Origin: Lysobacteraceae bacterium
GTDB taxonomy: Bacteria; Pseudomonadota; Gammaproteobacteria; Xanthomonadales; Rhodanobacteraceae
Assembly: GCA_018971925.1 (NCBI GenBank)
Contig: JAGWZT010000065.1
Coordinates: forward strand, 1-8,427
Direction of reading: 5' to 3'
Length of the DNA stretch: 8,427 bases
Positions 1 through 6,832 of the stretch are shown here, in pieces. Numbering within the stretch: the first letter of the stretch is position 1; the number at the start of each line of letters is the position of its first letter. The notes under the pieces are model-generated. The model had not been told where the DNA came from. It saw only the letters and a program-made list of their open reading frames with translations, and did no database searches. The position numbers and the translations under genes were made by a program.

Positions 1-211
1 TGCCGCTGCGCTCGTGCTGCTCGCGATCGTCGGCATCGCACGCGCGGCATTACACTTCGTCGTAACACCGCGCACTGCAAACTGGCCATGGCGTGCGGTT
101 CGCAGCCTGCCCCTGGTAGTGCTGCGTGACGTGCTGAATCTGGTCCTGTGGGGAGGCGCTTTTGCCAGTCGTCAGGTGGCGTGGGCGGGGCGTGAGCTAC
201 ACTTGCGATAA
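1..211 (+). CDS. hpnI: C-terminal end of HpnI-like hopanoid glycosyltransferase (5' partial)
   Basis: The reading frame is open from base 2, so the start lies upstream of the window; about 69 C-terminal residues are visible, ending at TAA 209-211. They form a hydrophobic segment (LVLLAIVGIA), then a basic linker, then an R-D-V-L-N-L-V-L-W-G-G-A-F stretch and an aromatic V-A-W-A-G-R-E-L tail. That pattern fits the C-terminal end of ceramide-glucosyltransferase-like GT2 membrane enzymes, the HpnI family. HpnI transfers an N-acetylhexosamine to bacteriohopanetetrol at the inner membrane. The catalytic domain is not in the window, so the call rests on this short tail plus the position directly before hpnJ, hpnK and hpnL. 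The GTG at 14-16 is an internal codon rather than a start. Confidence is moderate to good because of context. Confidence 0.75.
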   Translation, partial: AAALVLLAIVGIARAALHFVVTPRTANWPWRAVRSLPLVVLRDVLNLVLWGGAFASRQVAWAGRELHLR

Positions 212-217
212 GGCAGG

Positions 218-233
218 CTGCCGCTCGCGGCAG
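218..233 (+). promoter_or_regulatory. GC-rich hairpin in the hpnI-hpnJ spacer
   Basis: The 16 bases CTGCCGCTCGCGGCAG form a perfect inverted repeat, best read as a 6-bp stem (218-223 with 228-233) and a CTCG loop. It starts 6 nt after the stop of the upstream gene and ends 2 nt before the AAGGA ribosome-binding site of hpnJ. No T-run follows, so it does not look like an intrinsic terminator. A role in mRNA stability, or in setting hpnJ translation relative to hpnI, is inference; an inverted repeat this short can also arise by chance in GC-rich DNA. Confidence 0.4.
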
Positions 234-235
234 AG

Positions 236-240
236 AAGGA
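236..240 (+). promoter_or_regulatory. Shine-Dalgarno site of hpnJ
   Basis: AAGGA lies 6 nt before ATG 247, inside the purine-rich run GAGAAGGAAAGAA. This is the clearest ribosome-binding site in the left-hand operon. It fixes the hpnJ start at 247, even though this gives the protein a longer N-terminus than its relatives. Confidence 0.75.
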
Positions 241-246
241 AAGAAC

Positions 247-1806
247 ATGACGGACATGAGTACACCTGCACCGTCGGCGCTGCACAAAGGCCCAGCAGCG
301 TCATCGCCGTCGGCGCATGCGCCCGGAACAAGTGACACGACGCGCGCGGCGGGACGCCCGCCGGCCGATGTTTACAAAACACTTTTCCTGCAGGCGCCCT
401 CTTTCGACGGCTTCGACGGCGGCGCCGGCAGTCGCTACCAGGCGAAGCGGGAGATCAAGAGCTTCTGGTATCCGACGTGGCTTGCCCAGCCGGCGGCCAT
501 GGTTCCCGGCTCGCGCCTGCTGGATGCGCCCGCCGACAATCTCGGCGTGGAAGAAACGCTCGAAATCGCGCAGGACTACGAGCTGGTGATCATCCACACC
601 AGCACGCCATCGTTCCCCACGGACGCCAGGTTCGCGGAACTCTTGAAGGCGCGCCGGGCGAACATCCTCATCGGCATGGTCGGCGCAAAAACCGCGGTCG
701 ATCCGGGCGGCTCGCTGAAAGCGACGAACGCCATCGATTTCGTGTGCCGCGAAGAGTTCGACTACGCCTGCAAGGAAATCGCGGAGAAAAACCCGCTCGC
801 CGCAGTGCGCGGCGTGTCCTACCTCGGGCCGGATGGGCGCGTGGTCAACAACGTGTCGCAGCCGACCATCCACGAGATGGATGCACTGCCTTTCGTGGCG
901 CCGATCTACAAGCGCGACCTGAACATCGACAATTACTACATCGGCTATCTCAAGCACCCCTACGTATCGCTCTATACCGGGCGCGGTTGCCGTTCGAAGT
1001 GCACGTTCTGCCTGTGGCCGCAAACCGTCGGCGGCCACCGGTACCGCGTCCGTTCGGCGGAAAGCGTGCTGGCCGAGGCGCGCTGGATCAAGGAGAACAT
1101 GCCCGAGGTCAGGGAACTCATGTTCGACGACGACACGTTCACGGATCTGTCCAGGCAGAACATGCAGCGCGTGTACGAGATTGCACGCGGATTGCACGCA
1201 ATGGGCTGGACATGGAGTTGCAACTCCAAGGCCAACGTGCCCTATGAGTCGTTGAAAATCATGAAGGAAAACGGCCTGCGGCTGCTGCTCGTCGGCTATG
1301 AGTCCGGCGACAACCAGATCCTTCTCAACATCAAAAAAGGTTTGCGCACCGACATCGCGCGCCGCTTCACGGAAGATTGCCGCAAGCTCGGCATCCTCGT
1401 CCATGGCACGTTCATTCTCGGATTGCCTGGCGAGACGCGCCAGACGATCGACCAGACCATCGAATTTGCCAAGTCGATCAACCCGCACACCATCCAGGTT
1501 TCTCTGGCCGCGCCTTACCCCGGCACGGCGCTCTACCAACAGGCGGTGGAAAACGGATGGCTGGAAGACGCGGGCGGGCACAACCTCGTCAACGACAGGG
1601 GCGTGCAACTCGCCGCGATCAGCTATCCAGACCTCTCCAAGGAAGAGATCTACCACGGCGTGGAGCGTTTTTATCGCGCGTTTTATTTCCGTCCGGCAAA
1701 GATCTGGGAAATCGTCAAGGAAATGCTGACGAGTTGGGACATGACGAAGCGCCGGCTGCGCGAGGGCGTTGAGTTCTTCCACTTCCTGCACGCCCACGAA
1801 ATGTGA
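247..1806 (+). CDS. hpnJ: Hopanoid biosynthesis radical SAM protein HpnJ
   Basis: This 519-residue protein has a B12-binding-like N-terminal domain (about residues 42-200, including the strand VIIHTSTPSF) and a radical SAM core. The [4Fe-4S] ligands are visible as C248-x3-C252-x2-C255 in the context GRGCRSKCTFC. Later core segments include LLLVGYESGD and GTFILGLPGET. In Burkholderia cenocepacia genetics, HpnJ converts glucosaminyl-bacteriohopanetetrol to the C35 cyclitol ether by ring contraction; that role is transferred here by family. Homologs usually begin close to the KTLFLQAPSFDGFD segment, but here about 40 residues rich in Ala, Pro, Ser and Thr precede it. No in-frame ATG, GTG or TTG lies nearer, and the AAGGA site supports ATG 247 (ATG 256 is the only alternative). 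The stop overlaps the GTG start of hpnK by 4 nt, which suggests coupled translation. Confidence 0.95.
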   Translation: MTDMSTPAPSALHKGPAASSPSAHAPGTSDTTRAAGRPPADVYKTLFLQAPSFDGFDGGAGSRYQAKREIKSFWYPTWLAQPAAMVPGSRLLDAPADNLGVEETLEIAQDYELVIIHTSTPSFPTDARFAELLKARRANILIGMVGAKTAVDPGGSLKATNAIDFVCREEFDYACKEIAEKNPLAAVRGVSYLGPDGRVVNNVSQPTIHEMDALPFVAPIYKRDLNIDNYYIGYLKHPYVSLYTGRGCRSKCTFCLWPQTVGGHRYRVRSAESVLAEARWIKENMPEVRELMFDDDTFTDLSRQNMQRVYEIARGLHAMGWTWSCNSKANVPYESLKIMKENGLRLLLVGYESGDNQILLNIKKGLRTDIARRFTEDCRKLGILVHGTFILGLPGETRQTIDQTIEFAKSINPHTIQVSLAAPYPGTALYQQAVENGWLEDAGGHNLVNDRGVQLAAISYPDLSKEEIYHGVERFYRAFYFRPAKIWEIVKEMLTSWDMTKRRLREGVEFFHFLHAHEM

Positions 1807-2669
1807 CGCACGCCAGAACCGTCACCAGGCACAACGCACGCCAGGCCGCACGGGCGGCGTCCGGAAAACCCACCGGCCTTGTCATCACCGCGGACGACTT
1901 CGGTTTGGACACGGCGGTGAACGACGCTGTCGAGCAAGCGCATACGCATGGTGTGCTCAATGCAACGAGCCTCATGGTGTCCGCGCCAGCAGCCAAAGAC
2001 GCCGTCGCGCGAGCCAGGCGCTTGCCCCGGCTGGCCGTGGGATTGCACCTGGTGCTGGCGGACGGTAAAGCCACGTTGCCACCACCGAAAATTCCGGACC
2101 TCGTCGGGCCGGACGGCCGCTTTGGAGATCACATGGCACGCGATGGCGTGCGTTTTTTTCTCTTGACCCGCGTACGCCGGCAACTCGCTGCCGAGATCCG
2201 TGCCCAATTCGAGGCCTTTGCCGCCACCGGCTTGGAGCTCGACCACGTCAACGCCCACAAACACTTCCACGTGCACCCGACCATTCTGTCACTCCTCATG
2301 TCGATCGGCCGCGAGTTCGGCATGCAAGCCGTGCGCCTTCCAGCCGAGCCCGGCATGGCGTGGTGGCTCGCGCCGTGGGTGGGCCTGATGCGTGCGCGCC
2401 TCGACCACGCCGGGCTTGTGCACAACGACCACATCTTCGGTATTTCCGAAACCGGTGCCATGGACGAGTCGGCGCTGCTGAAAGCCCTGAGCCGGCTGCC
2501 CGGTGGAGTGACCGAGATTTACAGTCACCCGGCAACGCGACGCGGACTGACCCCTGCCATGAGCGGGTACCGGCACACCGACGAACTCGCCGCCTTGACC
2601 TCGCCGCGCGTGCGCGACGCCATCGGCGGACTCGGTTTGGTACCGGGCGGATTTTCGTCACTGACATGA
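1803..2669 (+). CDS. hpnK: Hopanoid biosynthesis deacetylase HpnK (YdjC family)
   Basis: This 288-residue protein belongs to the YdjC/ChbG carbohydrate deacetylase family. Family metal and catalytic motifs are visible: T-A-D31-D32-F-G, G-L-H82-L, H152-K-H154-F-H near the middle, and Y-S-H242-P near the C-terminus. HpnK removes the N-acetyl group from the HpnI product, giving glucosaminyl-bacteriohopanetetrol as substrate for HpnJ; this is known from family genetics, not seen here. The start is GTG 1803, in a GTGA overlap with the hpnJ stop. No good Shine-Dalgarno site precedes it, so translation probably depends on ribosomes finishing hpnJ. About 22 basic, Ala-rich residues precede the first conserved strand, and no closer in-frame start is evident. 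The stop overlaps the hpnL ATG. Confidence 0.93.
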   Translation: MTHARTVTRHNARQAARAASGKPTGLVITADDFGLDTAVNDAVEQAHTHGVLNATSLMVSAPAAKDAVARARRLPRLAVGLHLVLADGKATLPPPKIPDLVGPDGRFGDHMARDGVRFFLLTRVRRQLAAEIRAQFEAFAATGLELDHVNAHKHFHVHPTILSLLMSIGREFGMQAVRLPAEPGMAWWLAPWVGLMRARLDHAGLVHNDHIFGISETGAMDESALLKALSRLPGGVTEIYSHPATRRGLTPAMSGYRHTDELAALTSPRVRDAIGGLGLVPGGFSSLT

Positions 2670-3685
2670 AAGCAAGGTTGTTTGCCATCGTCATCGGCCT
2701 GCTGGGACTGGGACTGGCGGTATGGCTCGTCTTTCACGAAGGTGTACGAGACATCCTTGCGGTACTCGAAGTCTCCGGATGGAGCATTTTGTGGTTGATT
2801 CCGTTGCACTTCGCTCCCGTCGCTGTCGATGCGCGCGGCTGGCAGGCGCTGTTGCGCCCCTTCGATCCAGGACGCCGCGCCACTTTCCCGTTCCTGTCGT
2901 GGATCGCAGCCGTCCGCGAAGCCGTGGATCGCCTGCTGCCGGTGGCCAACGTTGGCGGGCAAGTCGTCGGCATCCGGCTCGTGCTGCTGCGTCCCCTGAG
3001 TGGCGCGGCGGCGGCCGCGAGCGTTCTCGTGGACATCCTGCTCAACATCGTCACCCAGTGTCTCTTTACCACCATCGGCCTCGTCCTGCTCATCGTTCTC
3101 GTCCACGATACGCGTGCCGCAAATGGTCTGATTGCCGCGCTGGTGGCGACACTGCCTCTCCCCGTCGTCCTGTACTTCATGCTGCGCAACGGACGGATTT
3201 TCGACCGCGTCAAGCACGGGGTGGTGCGTCTGCTGGGCGGCAACCACCGCCTGCCGGCTGCGATTGCCAACTCCGCCACGGAACTGGACCATGCCCTCGG
3301 CGTCTTGCTGCGCATGCCCAAACCGTTGGCCGCGGCACTCGGCTGGCAACTGGTCGGCATGGCGCTGGGCGGCGCCGAGACGTGGGTTGCGCTGTGGCTG
3401 CTCGGATCCCCGGTGTCGATCTGGGAAGCATTGGCGCTGGAAAGCCTGACATCAGCGGTGCGCGCCTTTGTGTTCTTTGTCCCGGCCGGCGTGGGCGTAC
3501 AGGAAGCCGGCTTCGTGGTGTTCGGCAACCTGATCGGGCTGCCGGCCGACGTATCCGTGGCCCTTTCGCTCGTAAAACGACTGCGCGACATCGGCTTCGG
3601 CATCCCTGCACTGCTGTCCTGGCAATGGGCCGAAGGTCGCAATTTGCGCGCGCGCCTTCGCGCGCCGCGCCATCGCCTAGAATGA
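2666..3685 (+). CDS. hpnL: Hopanoid-associated multi-pass membrane protein HpnL
   Basis: This 339-residue integral membrane protein fits the lysylphosphatidylglycerol-synthase transmembrane/flippase-like family (YbhN type). It opens with a hydrophobic helix after MKARLF and has roughly seven to eight membrane segments. Two family-like motifs are present: L-P92-V-A-N-V-G-G98-Q, and P273-A-G-V-G-V-Q-E-A-G282 before the last helices. ATG 2666 is chosen because it makes an ATGA overlap with the hpnK stop; the frame stays open further upstream, but that part lies inside hpnK. HpnL is a recurrent member of hopanoid loci without an established function. Moving a hopanoid intermediate across the inner membrane is a reasonable guess from the flippase-like fold, not shown here. 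The C-terminus is Arg-rich. Confidence 0.9.
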   Translation: MKARLFAIVIGLLGLGLAVWLVFHEGVRDILAVLEVSGWSILWLIPLHFAPVAVDARGWQALLRPFDPGRRATFPFLSWIAAVREAVDRLLPVANVGGQVVGIRLVLLRPLSGAAAAASVLVDILLNIVTQCLFTTIGLVLLIVLVHDTRAANGLIAALVATLPLPVVLYFMLRNGRIFDRVKHGVVRLLGGNHRLPAAIANSATELDHALGVLLRMPKPLAAALGWQLVGMALGGAETWVALWLLGSPVSIWEALALESLTSAVRAFVFFVPAGVGVQEAGFVVFGNLIGLPADVSVALSLVKRLRDIGFGIPALLSWQWAEGRNLRARLRAPRHRLE

Positions 3686-3692
3686 ACCAGCC

Positions 3693-4622
3693 ATGGCAGA
3701 CGACTCACCACGTTTGGAAGAAATCGATGCGGTCACAGCCGCCGATCACGCGATGCGCAACTGGCGCTTTGCAACCCCCGGCAAGGTGCCCATCGGCAGC
3801 GATGCCCACAAGCGGATGTTCTGCCGCCAGTTGCTCGACACCCACAACCCCTACAAACCGGCCGTCATCGACTGGCCGAAGCTTGCGCCCGATGCCTTGA
3901 AGCGCATCACGTCGCTGCCGATCTGGGACATTGCGGTGCAGACCGAAGGCCGCGCCGGGATACGCGCGCGGACATATGCAGCCAACGCAACGGACCCCCT
4001 GCTCAAGCAGGCATTGGAGATGGACGCCGCCGAGGAGGCACGCCACAAGGTCGTACTCTCCAGGCTCGTCGAAGTCTACGGCATCCAGCTCGCCCCGGAG
4101 CCGGACTACCCCGCACCAAAGTATCCGGAGTGGGCGTGGATGGTCACCGGCTACAGCGAATGCATCGACAGCTTTTTCGCGTTCGGCCTGTTCGAAGCCG
4201 CCAAGCGCACCGGCTACTTTCCTCCAGCGCTCGTCGAAACCTTCGAGCCGGTCATCCAGGAGGAATGCCGCCACATCCTGTTCTTCGCGAACTGGGTCGC
4301 CTGGCAGCGGCGCCAGCTCGCGTGGTGGAAGCGTCCGTGGTTCCGGCTCAAGATCATGGCGGTATGGGCGTTCCTGATCTACGAGCGGATCGGTCTGGCG
4401 CGTGGCCTCAACAACAAGGGCGAAATGCAGGACGCGAACTTCTCCTACAACGGACGTGAAGACCTGGGCATCGACATGACGGTGCGCGACCTGTTGCAGA
4501 TTTGCCTGGATGAAAACGATCGGCGCATGGCAGGCTATGACCTGCGCTTGCTGCGCCCGACTTTCGTGCCGTTTTTCACCGGGATCGCGTGCCGGTTCGG
4601 TCGCAAGCGGAGCCGGAAATAG
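3693..4622 (+). CDS. Ferritin-like (four-helix diiron) protein, hopanoid operon
   Basis: This 309-residue soluble protein carries a complete set of candidate diiron ligands in ferritin order: E85 (IAVQTE), E115-x-x-H118 (EARH), E156 (YSECID) and E191-x-x-H194 (ECRH). The spacings of 30 and 35 residues between paired helices suit a four-helix bundle. About 80 residues precede the bundle, and about 115 follow it, including a Trp-rich amphipathic stretch (WQRRQLAWWKRPW) and a hydrophobic segment around residues 222-240 that could contact the membrane. The gene starts 7 nt after the hpnL stop, so it is probably co-transcribed. There is no clear Shine-Dalgarno site; ATG 3693 is chosen because it gives the intact frame. 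I know of no assigned function. Oxidation or hydroxylation of a hopanoid or side-chain intermediate is inference from fold and context; iron storage is unlikely given the size and extensions. Confidence 0.85.
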   Translation: MADDSPRLEEIDAVTAADHAMRNWRFATPGKVPIGSDAHKRMFCRQLLDTHNPYKPAVIDWPKLAPDALKRITSLPIWDIAVQTEGRAGIRARTYAANATDPLLKQALEMDAAEEARHKVVLSRLVEVYGIQLAPEPDYPAPKYPEWAWMVTGYSECIDSFFAFGLFEAAKRTGYFPPALVETFEPVIQEECRHILFFANWVAWQRRQLAWWKRPWFRLKIMAVWAFLIYERIGLARGLNNKGEMQDANFSYNGREDLGIDMTVRDLLQICLDENDRRMAGYDLRLLRPTFVPFFTGIACRFGRKRSRK

Positions 4623-4655
4623 AAATAATTGGCGCAGCCCCTTACTTCGAACGCA

Positions 4656-5573
4656 TCATTGCCGGCGTGGAAACTTTACGACCACGAGCTGCCCGATATT
4701 CAGCGGCGCGACGCCGGCCTTGGGCGGTCCGAGTTTCAGGATGCAGTCGACATCATTGGCGAGCGCACGCTCAAGGGGGCTGGGGGCCATGGTGGCAGCT
4801 CGCAAGACCTTGCCTATATGCACGACCGTTGCCGAATACACCGGCCCGGCGCCGGAATCGCGCACCACTTCGGCATGCATTCCCGGCTGAAGGCCAGTGG
4901 CGACGCGGGCGTCCACCTGCGCGCGCACGATGTGCGGCCGGTCGGGCAACAGTTTGAACAAGGACGGGCCCGATGCCGCCGCCACGGCTTGACCGACCGC
5001 GATCTCACGGGCAACCACGGTTCCCGCCACGGGCGCCCGCAGGGTGGTCTCATCGAGTTCCAGTTGTGCGCGAGCGAGCTGGTGCCGGGTCGCTTCCAGC
5101 CCCGCCCGGGCTGCGTCCTGTTTCGCCTTGAGGGTTGCCACGGTTGCCTTGGCTTCAATCGCTGCCGCCCCGGTCGCGGTCCCTTCTTTGGCTGCCGCGC
5201 CGAGGTGTTGGGCATTCCAGTTGGCTTGTGCCAACGATGCCCGTAGCTCGGCCAGCGCGGCCTCTGCCTGATCGACGTTGGTCCTGGCCACCGCTACCCC
5301 GATCTCGGCTGCCCTCGGGTCGAGCGTGGCGAGCACCTGGCCGGCCTCGACGTGTTCACCTTGCTCGACTCTCACCGACGCCACCACGCCACCGGTGAGT
5401 GCCACCATTTGCACCATGCCACCTTCCACATCGACTTGACCACGCGCCACGGCAAGCCACTTGGATGCCGGCTCACCGGAGCTGTCGGACTGGTTGTCCG
5501 CACCCGAAGAACACGCGGCGAGGCCGAGCACCAGCGTGGCAATGCCGATGACAACAAAAGTGCGTATGTTCAC
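4656..5573 (-). CDS. HlyD/DevB-type periplasmic adaptor, predicted lipoprotein
   Basis: This 305-residue membrane-fusion protein would link an inner-membrane ABC permease to an outer-membrane channel. The N-terminus is a lipoprotein signal ending L-A-A-C21 with Ser at +2, so the adaptor is probably lipid-anchored. Two half-lipoyl motifs are visible: residues about 50-90 (G-G-V-V-A-S-V-R-V-E-Q-G, then G-Q-V-L-A-T-L-D) and 178-197 (R-A-P-V-A-G-T-V-V). Between them lies an Ala/Glu/Lys-rich coiled-coil hairpin (about 90-175); a beta-barrel region follows. The start is GTG 5573, with GGCGGAA upstream as a plausible ribosome-binding site. The frame upstream is occupied by the remnant of an ABC ATPase. 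It is the last gene of the - strand operon and converges on the ferritin-like gene with a 33-nt gap. The exported substrate cannot be read from sequence. Confidence 0.88.
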   Translation of the reverse strand: MNIRTFVVIGIATLVLGLAACSSGADNQSDSSGEPASKWLAVARGQVDVEGGMVQMVALTGGVVASVRVEQGEHVEAGQVLATLDPRAAEIGVAVARTNVDQAEAALAELRASLAQANWNAQHLGAAAKEGTATGAAAIEAKATVATLKAKQDAARAGLEATRHQLARAQLELDETTLRAPVAGTVVAREIAVGQAVAAASGPSLFKLLPDRPHIVRAQVDARVATGLQPGMHAEVVRDSGAGPVYSATVVHIGKVLRAATMAPSPLERALANDVDCILKLGPPKAGVAPLNIGQLVVVKFPRRQ

Positions 5574-5580
5574 GGTGCGT

Positions 5581-5587
5581 TTCCGCC
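5581..5587 (-). promoter_or_regulatory. Likely ribosome-binding site of the HlyD-type gene
   Basis: Read on the - strand this is GGCGGAA, 7 nt before the GTG start at 5573. It supports the GTG start, which gives a proper lipoprotein signal peptide. Confidence 0.5.
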
Positions 5588-5624
5588 TTTTCAGCCCTGA
5601 TTACCCGCGGCATCCTGCCGCCAT

Positions 5625-5711
5625 TCAACACCACGCCATCTTCCATTTCCAGCACGCGATCCGCAGGGTTCGCCGAGCACGGATCGTGGCTGACACAAGC
5701 ATCGCGCTCAT
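5625..5711 (-). pseudogene. Remnant of an ABC transporter ATP-binding gene (internal deletion)
   Basis: An ABC ATPase is expected between this permease and adaptor, and only its two ends seem to remain. An ATG at 5711 overlaps the permease stop in an ATGA, the same junction used elsewhere in this operon, and begins M-S-A-M-L-V; that frame stops at 5625 after 28 codons. In another frame, from base 5694, the - strand reads V-S-H-D-P, then A-D-R-V-L-E-M-E-D-G-V-V-L. This matches the H-loop (His codon 5686-5688) and the C-terminal D-R-(V/I)-L-x-M-E-D-G signature of MacB/DevA-type ATPases. The Walker A, Q-loop, ABC signature and Walker B regions, roughly 150-200 codons, are absent. The frame change places the junction within about 5685-5700. 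The C-terminal frame then runs on into the start of the HlyD gene without an obvious stop. Confidence 0.75.
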
Positions 5712-6832
5712 CGCAACAGCAACGCCGGATTGGCCTTGCGCAGGACCCGCACCGCGGCGGTCCCCGAGACCAGCGCGATCCCTATCACCACAGCTGCGCA
5801 TATGAGCCAGACCGGCCAGTTGATGTGCGCAGGCACTCCATCCATCCGCGCCAGCACCATCAACCCCAGGCTGATCACCACGCCGATAACCAATCCGCAT
5901 GCCCCGATCCAGGCGGACTGTTCCAGCACCACCCGGCGCAAGGGGCGCAGTCCCACCCCGAGCGCATGCAAGGTCGCGTATTCGCCTATCGAGCCCGCGA
6001 TCGCTCCCATCAAGGTCTGGCTGGTAATGACGGCCCCGACCACGAACACTACCGCGGCCAGGAAGATCGCGCTCACGCCTGCCGCGGTCTGGAACATCCA
6101 GTACAACACCGCATCGCGAGCAAAGCTCGAAGCAGTCCAGGCGGTATAGCCTCGAGCGTCGCGGTTGACGTTCTCCGCGACCGCGTCAGCAGCTGCGCCG
6201 GGCTTGAGTTTGGCCACGTAGTACTCGACCTCGTCACCGCCGGAACCATTGTCCAGGGCGCGCGCGGTAGCCAGCGAGGCCACGACGTTCACACCACCGA
6301 ACGCACTGATCCCCGTCGCGACACCGACCAGTTTCACCAGTTGGCCATTGAGCAACGCTCGCCCACCGATGGGCAATCCCAACTTGGACAGTTCGGTGCG
6401 ATCAACGATGATCGTGAACGGCTGGTCGAGCAGGGCCCGTTGGACTGGCGTCAACACCTTGGAAAACATCAGCCCATCGGGCTCGGTGCTGATGCCGGAA
6501 ACGAACACCGACACCCCGCCGGCATGCGGCGGCCCCTGCCAGTCACCGTTGAACCATGCAAACGGCTCGACCTGCGCCACTCCCGGGTCCGCCAACAACG
6601 CGGTATGCGCAGTCGGAGGAATGGGCCGGCCCAACTCGATGGTCTGGGTACCCGGATAACCCACCCACACCTGCGCGTTCGATTCCCGCATGTACACCGC
6701 CGTCGCCCCCAGAATGCCGAACACCAGCGCCGTCTGCATCAGCAACAGCACGCCGGAGAAGGCCACCGCCAACATCGCCGGCAGAAAGCGCCGCCATTCG
6801 TGGATCAGCGTTTTGCGGGCGAGCGGGATCAT
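5708..6832 (-). CDS. FtsX/DevC-type ABC transporter permease
   Basis: This 374-residue protein has the MacB/DevC layout: one N-terminal membrane helix (about 17-43) after a basic start, a large periplasmic domain (about 44-245), then three helices (about 247-275, 306-328, 340-360). Between helices 2 and 3 it carries the segment I-G-E-Y-A-T-L-H-A-L-G, the cytoplasmic coupling region that normally contacts the ATPase in DevC-type permeases. It ends K-A-N-P-A-L-L-L-R, like the x-D-P-A end common in this family. ATG 6832 overlaps the stop of the outer-membrane gene (ATGA). The frame is intact with no missing part, although the adjacent ATPase gene is reduced to a relic. It could still work with an ATPase encoded elsewhere; the sequence cannot tell. 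Confidence 0.92.
   Translation of the reverse strand: MIPLARKTLIHEWRRFLPAMLAVAFSGVLLLMQTALVFGILGATAVYMRESNAQVWVGYPGTQTIELGRPIPPTAHTALLADPGVAQVEPFAWFNGDWQGPPHAGGVSVFVSGISTEPDGLMFSKVLTPVQRALLDQPFTIIVDRTELSKLGLPIGGRALLNGQLVKLVGVATGISAFGGVNVVASLATARALDNGSGGDEVEYYVAKLKPGAAADAVAENVNRDARGYTAWTASSFARDAVLYWMFQTAAGVSAIFLAAVVFVVGAVITSQTLMGAIAGSIGEYATLHALGVGLRPLRRVVLEQSAWIGACGLVIGVVISLGLMVLARMDGVPAHINWPVWLICAAVVIGIALVSGTAAVRVLRKANPALLLR

Noticed and set aside
301..1797. A 498-codon open frame on the - strand opposite hpnJ
   Set aside because: It mirrors the coding frame of hpnJ in GC-rich DNA, is His/Val/Arg-rich, and has no recognisable domain. The + strand has clear radical SAM motifs.
2360..2665. Upstream extension of the hpnL frame by 102 codons
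   Set aside because: It lies inside hpnK and is Arg/Pro/His-rich with no membrane helix. The ATGA overlap at 2666 and the hydrophobic start after it fit hpnL.
2734..3711. A 325-codon - strand frame opposite hpnL
   Set aside because: Its composition is dominated by Ser, Arg, Pro and Thr, typical of an antisense shadow, and it has no domain. hpnL on the + strand explains the region.
5695..5724. Asp-Glu just before the H-loop frame, resembling a Walker B motif
   Set aside because: This sequence encodes the conserved end of the permease and the ATGA overlap in another frame. It lacks the residues that should follow Walker B, and the distance to the H-loop is far too short.
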